From Syntrophus sp. (in: bacteria) (GTDB taxonomy: Bacteria; Desulfobacterota; Syntrophia; Syntrophales; UBA5619): a stretch of 17,707 bases of DNA. The stretch lies in contig PNOO01000023.1 of the NCBI GenBank assembly GCA_013824905.1, positions 1 to 17,707 on the forward strand, given 5' to 3'. Shown here one piece after another: positions 7,384-13,163 of this stretch. The first letter of the stretch is position 1. Each line of letters begins with the position of its first letter. The position numbers and the translations under genes were made by a program. The notes below the pieces were generated by a model. The model was not told where the DNA came from, did no database searches, and was given only the letters and a program-made list of their open reading frames with translations.

Positions 7384-7770
7384 ATAGGATTGCATGTATC
7401 ATGAGGTATGGATACCGAAGTACCGGAAGATGAAACGACAGGGGTAGTCTTGTAGATATTTGTGCGAAATATTTTGTGACCTCGCTTGTACGATAAGGCA
7501 CAACGTTCTTGACGGGCAACTTTTACCCAATCAAATGCACAGCCGGATCTCGATACCGGTCAATCTGAGTTTTGCAGGACACAGGTTATATGAAATAATA
7601 AGCGTCATGCATATTGTCCGATTGTATATGTCGCAAAAAACAAACTTAACAGGCCAGAATATTTGGGCTCGCTGGTCTTTATGTCCAAATTCAAAACAGA
7701 TGGGGAACCATCCACGAATATAGTAGGCGAAATGAAAAATACGTAATGATCTATAATATGTTGAATGTCT

Positions 7771-7780
7771 TTGTATACAA
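7771..7780. promoter_or_regulatory. TTGTATACAA palindrome, candidate GntR/FCD operator
   Basis: A perfect ten-base palindrome of the TTGT-N2-ACAA kind. Several GntR/FCD regulators are known to bind sites with TNGTATACNA-like cores, and a regulator of that class is encoded in the neighbouring cluster. However, the site is about 445 nt upstream of tctB and about 125 nt upstream of the thiamine promoter, so the link is tentative. Confidence 0.25.
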
Positions 7781-7893
7781 GGTGAATACATCTTTAGCAC
7801 ACGAAGCCAAGACTTGTCAACAAAATAATGCTTAGATTTCAAAAACCACATGTGAAAAGGTATCAACACTACCTTTGCGTTAGACAAATTGCC

Positions 7894-7922
7894 TTGATTT
7901 CAGCAGTCGGATGGAGTAGAAA
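7894..7922 (+). promoter_or_regulatory. Candidate sigma-70 promoter of the thiamine operon
   Basis: TTGATT (7894-7899) and TAGAAA (7917-7922) are spaced by 17 bases, each four of six matches to consensus. The predicted start near 7929-7930 falls only a few bases before the TPP aptamer core, so transcription would begin directly with the riboswitch. Position supports it more than sequence strength does. Confidence 0.4.
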
Positions 7923-7930
7923 TGCATGAA

Positions 7931-8008
7931 AGAACAAGGGGTGCCGATTCAGGCTGAGAAAATACCCTTTGAACCTGACCTGGGTAATGCCAGCGTAGGG
8001 AATGGCAA
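7931..8008 (+). promoter_or_regulatory. TPP riboswitch (THI element)
   Basis: The thi-box consensus is plain: GGGGTGCC (7938-7945), GGCTGAGAA (7952-7960), ATACCCTTTGAACCTGACCTGG and TAATGCCAGCGTAGGGAA (7985-8002). P2 pairs AAGGG (7936-7940) with CCCTT (7965-7969). P3 is short, GCC/GGC around six bases. The pyrophosphate-side arm pairs CTGG (7980-7983) with CCAG (7990-7993). An obvious long P1 closing stem is not visible. The aptamer senses thiamine pyrophosphate and precedes thiN-thiD-cytX. The 3' end of the aptamer, AGGGAATGGC (7997-8006), can instead pair with GCCATATCCCT (8039-8049; one bulged A), which would break the terminator and act as antiterminator. Confidence 0.95.
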
Positions 8009-8037
8009 GTATCAAATTATTCATCAATCTTATCAGG

Positions 8038-8072
8038 GGCCATATCCCTCAACCGGGTGTGGCCTTTTTTTT
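8038..8072 (+). terminator. Riboswitch-controlled intrinsic terminator
   Basis: GGCCATA (8038-8044) pairs with TGTGGCC (8058-8064), extended by inner CCC (8046-8048) with GGG (8055-8057), and is followed immediately by eight T (8065-8072). Its 5' arm overlaps the segment that can pair with the aptamer 3' end, so terminator and antiterminator exclude each other. Expected behaviour: TPP bound, termination; TPP scarce, read-through into thiN 44 nt downstream. Confidence 0.88.
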
Positions 8073-8115
8073 CTCCAGGCCGTGTCCTTAATGAGAACAC
8101 CGGAGGGCGGTGATC

Positions 8116-8793
8116 ATGAAGAAAGTGATTTTCATCGTATCCGGCGGGGAACTCGATGATCCCTTGTTTTTCAGGGAACAGTTAGCGAGGTCCGTGCCCA
8201 CGGCAGTGATCTGTGCAGACGGCGGCGCCCGACATATTGAGGTCGCGGGGTTGATCCCCACCCTCATCGTCGGAGATATGGATTCGCTGGATCGGGTCAC
8301 TCAGGATCGTTACGAATCCATGGGTGCCAGGATCATCCGCCATCCACGGGAGAAAAACGAAACAGATACCGAGCTGGCGCTCCGGGAGGCCTTCGTGATG
8401 ACACCCTCGGAAGTCTGGATCTGGGGGGCTCTGGGGCACCGCATCGACCACATCCTGGCCAATATTTCTCTGCTCGTCCAGGGAATCAGAAACGGGATAC
8501 AAATAAGGCTCATCGACACCTGGTGTGAAGTCTTCCTTGTCAACCGGCGGATGGTTCTCGATGGGGAGGTGGGCCAGACCGTTTCCCTTTTTCCTTTTGG
8601 AGGAGAAGTCTCAGGTATCACTCTCACGGGTTTCGAGTACCCTCTGACGAAAGCACTCATGGAGGTCGGGAGCCCTTACGGGATCAGCAATCACCTGACG
8701 GAAAGGCAGGGGATCATTGAGGTAGATTCGGGATATCTTCTCGTGGTGCGGTATTTCCGCCCGGGGGTTTTCCCGGGGGTGGAGAGAAGATGA
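8116..8793 (+). CDS. thiN: Thiamine pyrophosphokinase (thiamine diphosphokinase)
   Basis: A 225-residue cytoplasmic enzyme that transfers a pyrophosphate from ATP to thiamine, giving TPP directly. Landmarks: ICADGGARH (32-40), GDMDS (53-57, metal/ATP site), NETDTELAL (81-89), and GALGHRIDHILAN (104-116), the family's G-x-x-G-x-R-x-DH motif. A C-terminal beta-sandwich carries the thiamine-contacting GISN. Length is normal for bacterial TPK. ATG 8116 is preceded by GGAGG at nine bases; a GTG at 8110 lies too close to the same site. It is the first gene after the TPP riboswitch/terminator. Its stop overlaps the thiD start (ATGA). Many proteobacteria use ThiL instead, so TPK here suggests that free thiamine is salvaged. 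Confidence 0.95.
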   Translation: MKKVIFIVSGGELDDPLFFREQLARSVPTAVICADGGARHIEVAGLIPTLIVGDMDSLDRVTQDRYESMGARIIRHPREKNETDTELALREAFVMTPSEVWIWGALGHRIDHILANISLLVQGIRNGIQIRLIDTWCEVFLVNRRMVLDGEVGQTVSLFPFGGEVSGITLTGFEYPLTKALMEVGSPYGISNHLTERQGIIEVDSGYLLVVRYFRPGVFPGVERR

Positions 8794-9632
8794 AACCTTT
8801 CAGGGTACTCACGATCGCCGGATCGGATTCCGGCGGAGGGGCGGGGATTCAGGCGGATCTGAAGACGATTACGGTTCTGGGCGGGTTCGGGATGAGTGTG
8901 ATCACGGCGCTCACCGCTCAAAATACCCTCGGTGTCCACGGCATCCACGATGTGCCGCCGCCGTTTGTGGAGCTGCAGTTCGATGCGGTAGCGACCGACA
9001 TCGGGATCGATGCGGCCAAGACGGGGATGCTGGCCACCTCGGAGATCATCCGGGTTGTGGCGGGGAAGATCCGCCGGTACGGGATCGTCAAACTCGTCGT
9101 CGATCCGGTGATGGTGGCCAAGGGGGGGATGTCGCTGATCCGTGAGGAGGCCAAAAAAACCCTCATTGCCGAACTGATTCCGCTGGCCCTTGTCCTCACG
9201 CCGAATATCCCCGAGGCCGAGGTCCTCTCCGGGATCAGGATCGAGACGCTTGACGACATGAAGGCAGCGGCCAGGATCATTCGGGAGATGGGAGCAAAGC
9301 ACGTGGTCGTGAAGGGAGGACACCTTTCCGGAGATGCCGTGGACCTCCTGTATGACGGGGAGAATTTCCGCGAGTTTCGCTCGCAGCGAATCGCCACGGA
9401 GGATACCCACGGGACCGGCTGCACCTATTCGGCGGCGATCACCACCGAACTCGCCTTCGGGAAAGATGTCGCCGGGGCTGTGACGGAGGCCAAGCGTTAC
9501 ATTACCGCGGCGGTGCGTCATGCCTGGCGGGTGGGTGGCGGACATGGTCCGACGAACCATCTGGCGCCCCTTTTTGCTGTGGAAGAAGGTATGGCGGCCA
9601 TAAGGCCGGAAGGCTGGAAAAAGATCGGATAA
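8790..9632 (+). CDS. thiD: Hydroxymethylpyrimidine/phosphomethylpyrimidine kinase
   Basis: A 280-residue ribokinase-fold enzyme that phosphorylates HMP to HMP-P and then to HMP-PP, the pyrimidine half of thiamine. The N-terminal AGSDSGGGAGIQADLK (10-25), ALTAQNT (40-46), DPVMVAKGG and the C-terminal THGTGCTYSAA with the anion hole G208-T-G-C211 are all present. Length is typical for a stand-alone ThiD, with no fusion to ThiE or ThiN. The start overlaps the thiN stop by four bases, indicating translational coupling in the riboswitch-controlled operon. Together with the next gene, a putative HMP transporter, it forms an HMP salvage pair. Confidence 0.97.
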   Translation: MKPFRVLTIAGSDSGGGAGIQADLKTITVLGGFGMSVITALTAQNTLGVHGIHDVPPPFVELQFDAVATDIGIDAAKTGMLATSEIIRVVAGKIRRYGIVKLVVDPVMVAKGGMSLIREEAKKTLIAELIPLALVLTPNIPEAEVLSGIRIETLDDMKAAARIIREMGAKHVVVKGGHLSGDAVDLLYDGENFREFRSQRIATEDTHGTGCTYSAAITTELAFGKDVAGAVTEAKRYITAAVRHAWRVGGGHGPTNHLAPLFAVEEGMAAIRPEGWKKIG

Positions 9633-9642
9633 GGGGTGAATC

Positions 9643-10860
9643 GTGGAAGAAAAAACTCAGTTGAGCGGCCTGAATCTGTTCTTTCTTTGGTTCGGCGCCG
9701 CAGTTTCCGTCGCCGAGATCCTGACGGGAGGCTACCTCGCAGAACTTGGGGCGGTAAAGGGACTATGGGCAATCATCCTGGGTCACCTGGCGGGGACGAT
9801 ACTCCTCGTCCTTGCGGGACTGATCGGATTCAGGGAAAGACTCCCCGCCATCATGTCCACACGGATCTCCTTCGGAAAGCAGGGGTCCTACATCATTTCT
9901 GTGATCAACATTCTCCAACTCGTCGGCTGGACGGCGATCATGATCATCGAGGGGAGCCTGGCGATGAACGTGATCGGCCGCTCCCTGTGGAACTTCGATC
10001 ACCCGACCCTGATGTCCTGCCTGATCGGATCACTCGTCGGACTCTGGGTCTTCTGGGGGGTGAAGGGGTTCAAGAAGATCAACACCCTGGCCGTTTCGCT
10101 GCTTCTGGTCCTCACGGCTGTGATGAGCTGGGTCGTCCTTACGCATCCAGCAGCAGCAGCGGATATGGGAAAACAGAAAGGGGCATTCGGGATGGGCTTC
10201 GAGCTCTCGATCATCATGCCGCTCAGCTGGTTTCCCCTGATCTCCGATTACACCTCCCTTGCCCGGACGAAGAAAGGCGCCCTGATTGCCCCGTTCTGCG
10301 GTTATTTCCTCGGGAGCTGCTGGATGTACGCAATCGGAATGGCGGGCGGGCTTCTCTCCGGTTCGCCTGATCCGACGAAGATCATGCTTGCGGCCAACCT
10401 CGGCCTGATGGCGATGGCCATCCTAGGCCTCTCCACTGTGACGACCACCTTTCTGGACGTCTATTCGGCGGGGATCTCGCTGATCAACATCTTTCCACGA
10501 GTCAGCGACCGGATGGCGGCTGTCGGCTTCGCCGTGATCGGCACCGCCGCGGCCCTGGTGTTTCCTATCGACCGGTATACCGAATTTCTCTACGTCCTGG
10601 GATCCGTCTTCTCACCGCTGATTGCCATTCTCCTGACAGACTATTTCGCTTTGAAGTGCGACAATCGCAGGCGCCGTGCCGACCTTCCGGCGACCATTTC
10701 CCTTGCTGCGGGGATAGCCTTTTACTATCTCATAAGATCTATTGATATCCCGGTCGGATCTACGCTCACGACGATCGCCTTTACTTCGGGGCTCCACACT
10801 ATCCTCCGCAAAGGGTGGCAGCGGGGAAAAGTTCCGGGAGGTGATCGTGTCGCTGGATGA
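9643..10860 (+). CDS. cytX: CytX-type NCS1 transporter, putative hydroxymethylpyrimidine permease
   Basis: A 405-residue inner-membrane protein with about 12 hydrophobic helices, of the NCS1 (cytosine/purine/thiamine) permease superfamily. The N-terminal LFFLWFGAAVSVAEILTGG, the RISFGKQGSYIIS segment and WFPLISDYTSLART resemble CytX-type members linked to thiamine genes. The GTG start at 9643 follows AAGGGG. It lies 10 nt after thiD in the TPP-controlled operon, which supports uptake of HMP or a related pyrimidine precursor over cytosine or allantoin. Substrate assignment rests on context. The last 14 bases are shared with the start of the tRNA nucleotidyltransferase gene. Confidence 0.88.
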   Translation: MEEKTQLSGLNLFFLWFGAAVSVAEILTGGYLAELGAVKGLWAIILGHLAGTILLVLAGLIGFRERLPAIMSTRISFGKQGSYIISVINILQLVGWTAIMIIEGSLAMNVIGRSLWNFDHPTLMSCLIGSLVGLWVFWGVKGFKKINTLAVSLLLVLTAVMSWVVLTHPAAAADMGKQKGAFGMGFELSIIMPLSWFPLISDYTSLARTKKGALIAPFCGYFLGSCWMYAIGMAGGLLSGSPDPTKIMLAANLGLMAMAILGLSTVTTTFLDVYSAGISLINIFPRVSDRMAAVGFAVIGTAAALVFPIDRYTEFLYVLGSVFSPLIAILLTDYFALKCDNRRRRADLPATISLAAGIAFYYLIRSIDIPVGSTLTTIAFTSGLHTILRKGWQRGKVPGGDRVAG

Positions 10861-12172
10861 TGCAGCCGCCATTGTCCGCCGCCTACGGGGTAGCGGTTAT
10901 GAAGCCTTTCTGGTGGGCGGCTGTGTCCGCGACCACATCCGCGGCGTAACGCCGCAAGACTTTGACATCGTCACATCAGCCCGTCCGGAAGAGGTCCAGC
11001 CTCTTTTTGCCCGGACGGTTCCCGTCGGCGCCCGCTTCGGCGTCATTCTTGTCATCGAGGGGGGGCGCCCTTACGAGGTGGCTACCTTCCGGGTGGAAAC
11101 CGGTTATGACGACGGACGCCACCCCTCCCGGGTCGTCTTCGCCACTGCCGAGGAGGATGTCCGTCGCCGGGACTTTACGGTCAACGGTCTTCTGATGGAT
11201 CCGGAGACGGGCCGGATTATCGATTATGTCGACGGGCGTCACGACATCGAACGACGTCTCATCCGGACGATCGGCGACCCGGATGCGCGTTTCTCCGAGG
11301 ATCATCTACGGATGCTCCGGGCGGTCCGCTTTACCGCTACGCTCGGCTTCACACTCGATGCAGCGACTCTGGCCGCCATCCGGAGGCAGGCGTCTTCCAT
11401 CCGGCGGATCAGCGCCGAGCGTATCCGGGAGGAGCTCAACCGGATACTGACAAGCGGCAGGGCGAGGGAAGGGGTGGAGCTTCTTGTCGAAAGCGGCCTC
11501 CTTGCTGAGATCCTTCCCGAAGTTCTGGCGCTCCGGGGGGTCAGCCAGCCCCCGGTCTTCCATCCCGAGGGGGATGTCTGGGAACATACCTTACAGATGC
11601 TCGCCCTTCTCCCCGGAGAGGATGGAGGCGCCGACCTGCGCCTCGACTGGGCGGTCCTCCTCCACGACCTGGGTAAGGCGGTCACCCGTTTTGAGGACGC
11701 AACCGGAGTGCATTTCTACGGCCATGTACGGCGGGGGGAAGAGCTCGCGGCCGCGATCTTACAAAGGCTCCGTTTTTCCCGGGAAGAGACGGAGACGATC
11801 CTGGCCCTCATCAGGGGACACATGCTCTTCATGAATGTTCACGAGATGCGGCCGAACCGGCTGAAACGCTTCCTTAGGCAGCCGGATTTTACCCTCCACC
11901 TGGAACTCCACCGCCTCGACTGTCTGGGGAGTCACGGCCTCCTAGACAACCATGAATATTCGCTGCAGAAGCTGAAGGAATATTCTGAGGAAGAGCTCAA
12001 GCCGCCTCCTCTTCTCACCGGGGAGGACCTCATCGGAATGGGCTATGCCCCGGGTCCTATTTTCCGGGAAATCCTCTGTGCAGTCGAGGACGCCCAGTTG
12101 GGCGGCGAGATAGCGGATATAGGGGAAGCCCGGTCACTGGTCCGGAAGCGCTGGGGCGATCCTGCAAGCTGA
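10847..12172 (+). CDS. cca: tRNA nucleotidyltransferase (CCA-adding type) with HD domain
   Basis: A 441-residue class II polynucleotide nucleotidyltransferase that builds or repairs the 3' CCA (or A) end of tRNA. Motifs in order: GGCVRD (24-29), the catalytic DFD (38-40), RRDFTVNGL (107-115), EDHLRMLRAVRFTATLGF (151-168), ERIREELNRIL (about 186-196), and an HD phosphohydrolase domain with LLHDLGKA (H273-D274). A GTG start at 10847 is chosen because GGGAGG lies five bases upstream; the open frame extends to 10742 but only through cytX coding sequence. It overlaps cytX by 14 nt, so it should be translationally coupled to the thiamine operon. Whether it adds CCA, CC or only A cannot be decided from these motifs. 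Confidence 0.92.
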   Translation: MSLDDAAAIVRRLRGSGYEAFLVGGCVRDHIRGVTPQDFDIVTSARPEEVQPLFARTVPVGARFGVILVIEGGRPYEVATFRVETGYDDGRHPSRVVFATAEEDVRRRDFTVNGLLMDPETGRIIDYVDGRHDIERRLIRTIGDPDARFSEDHLRMLRAVRFTATLGFTLDAATLAAIRRQASSIRRISAERIREELNRILTSGRAREGVELLVESGLLAEILPEVLALRGVSQPPVFHPEGDVWEHTLQMLALLPGEDGGADLRLDWAVLLHDLGKAVTRFEDATGVHFYGHVRRGEELAAAILQRLRFSREETETILALIRGHMLFMNVHEMRPNRLKRFLRQPDFTLHLELHRLDCLGSHGLLDNHEYSLQKLKEYSEEELKPPPLLTGEDLIGMGYAPGPIFREILCAVEDAQLGGEIADIGEARSLVRKRWGDPAS

Positions 12173-12212
12173 ACCTCCTATTTTTATTACAAGGACATCC
12201 GTCACTGTCTTC

Positions 12213-12241
12213 TTGCAATTTCCCGAAGTTTTCGTGAGAAT
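12213..12241 (+). promoter_or_regulatory. Candidate promoter of the SPOR-NlpC/P60 lipoprotein gene
   Basis: TTGCAA (12213-12218) and GAGAAT (12236-12241) are separated by 17 bases, each four of six consensus matches. The predicted transcript starts near 12248, inside an inverted repeat that covers the ribosome site. Pattern evidence only. Confidence 0.3.
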
Positions 12242-12246
12242 AGAGC

Positions 12247-12270
12247 CCTCGCAGCGAATCGCTCTTGAGG
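12247..12270 (+). promoter_or_regulatory. Leader hairpin overlapping the ribosome site
   Basis: CCTC (12247-12250) pairs with GAGG (12267-12270) and AGCG (12253-12256) pairs with CGCT (12260-12263) around an AAT loop. The 3' arm contains the only purine-rich ribosome site (GAGGAG, 12267-12272) before the lipoprotein start, so the hairpin could lower translation. No T-run follows, so it is not a terminator. Confidence 0.35.
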
Positions 12271-12285
12271 AGACGGACCCACACC

Positions 12286-13065
12286 ATGGGTATACAATCA
12301 TTGTTTCACAAACGGACAGAGCTTCTTGTCGTGACGGTCATTCTGATTCTTTTCGTCGGGGGTTGCGGACAACCGACCGTTCGTCATACTGTACCGGCGA
12401 CAAAGATCATTGAGAAAAAGTCACTCCCCCGCCTGGGTTATACGATCCAGGCCGGGGCCTTCGCCAATGCGGAAAACGGCGCCCGCCTGACCCGCTCCCT
12501 TCAGGAAAAAGGACTCTCGGCGACCTATTTTTTGGACGGCAGGCTTTACAAGGTCCGGTTCGGCAACTTCCCCGCCAAAGAGCTGGCCCGTGTCGGGGCG
12601 GAGGAGATCCGCCGGCAGGGTATTATCGAGGAATTCTACATTGTCAGTCCCGAGGAGTATCCGGTCTCACAACGGGAGGAGAAAGGCGAGGCCTATCTCC
12701 GGGAGGAACTGGTACGGTCCGCACGGAGCTTTCTCGGTGTTCCCTACCTCTGGGGAGGGACCTCTGTTGAAACCGGTTTTGATTGCAGCGGTCTGACAAT
12801 GACCGTCTATCAGCTAAGTGGTTTCGATCTTCCCCGTACCTCCCGCGAGCAGTACATGGCGGGCAATCCTGTCGCACCTTACTCTCCGGAGAAGGGTGAC
12901 CTCGTTTTTTTCGCTCCAGGGGGAGATAAGGTTACCCATGTCGGCATCTATACGGGGAACGACCAATTTATCCATGCCCCGGAAAGAGGGAAGCGGATCA
13001 GGACGGATTTTCTCTCGAACGGTTATTATCGCCGGGTGTATATCGGGGCGAAGTCGTATTTGTAA
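12286..13065 (+). CDS. Lipoprotein with SPOR and NlpC/P60 peptidase domains
   Basis: A 259-residue envelope protein. A charged start and hydrophobic core end in the lipobox FVGGC, so it should be lipidated at Cys27. Residues 50-120 are a SPOR domain (YTIQAGAFANAENGARL, then LYKVRFGNFP), which binds denuded septal peptidoglycan. Residues 138-259 are an NlpC/P60 cysteine peptidase domain with Cys167 (FDCSGLT), His218 (THVGIYTG) and His230 (FIHAPERG) as the expected triad. It probably cleaves cell-wall peptides near division sites. ATG 12286 is 13 nt from GAGGAG, which is long, and the in-frame TTG 12265 has no site of its own. The order SPOR then NlpC/P60 in one lipoprotein is less common than either domain alone. 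Confidence 0.9.
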   Translation: MGIQSLFHKRTELLVVTVILILFVGGCGQPTVRHTVPATKIIEKKSLPRLGYTIQAGAFANAENGARLTRSLQEKGLSATYFLDGRLYKVRFGNFPAKELARVGAEEIRRQGIIEEFYIVSPEEYPVSQREEKGEAYLREELVRSARSFLGVPYLWGGTSVETGFDCSGLTMTVYQLSGFDLPRTSREQYMAGNPVAPYSPEKGDLVFFAPGGDKVTHVGIYTGNDQFIHAPERGKRIRTDFLSNGYYRRVYIGAKSYL

Positions 13066-13086
13066 GGCTCCATTTTTTCTTTAGCA

Positions 13087-13113
13087 AGGGGGTTGATGAA
13101 AGCCTCTTTTTTT
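13087..13113 (+). terminator. Weak candidate intrinsic terminator after the NlpC/P60 gene
   Basis: AGGGG (13087-13091) can pair with CCTCT (13103-13107; one G-T pair) around an 11-base loop, followed by a T-run ending at 13113. The stem is short, so termination may be partial and the next gene could be co-transcribed. Confidence 0.3.
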
Positions 13114-13163
13114 AGTAGGGTACAAGATATAGCAAGAAAAAAATATTGTGATAAAGAGGTATA

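Larger units (their letters stand above)
7326..7930. other. Divergent intergenic region without a convincing gene
   Basis: About 600 nt separate the minus-strand tct cluster from the plus-strand thiamine operon. The stretch is AT-rich compared with both flanks. Short open frames on both strands (for example 7460-7723 plus and 7531-7887 minus) lack ribosome sites, good start codons and any recognisable motif, so I do not call them. Besides the two candidate promoters, three inverted repeats are visible: GGTAT-GG-ATACC (7405-7416), ATATTT-N5-AAATAT (7456-7472) and TTGTATACAA (7771-7780). They may be regulator sites. The central portion could be a degraded gene or an undetected small RNA, but I see nothing that proves either. 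Confidence 0.5.

Noticed and set aside
7460..7723. 87-codon plus-strand open frame in the same region
   Set aside because: No ribosome site, no motif, and it overlaps the equally doubtful minus-strand frame.
7531..7887. 118-codon minus-strand open frame in the divergent intergenic region
   Set aside because: It would start with TTG without a ribosome site, has an odd Cys/His/aromatic-rich composition and no recognisable domain; likely a chance frame in AT-rich DNA.
7926..8159. 77-codon open frame across the TPP riboswitch
   Set aside because: It coincides with the conserved aptamer and terminator and runs into thiN in another frame; the RNA structure explains the sequence.
8691..9560. 289-codon minus-strand open frame opposite thiD
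   Set aside because: A codon-bias shadow of an unambiguous thiD; sequence rich in His, Arg, Asp and Pro with no motif.
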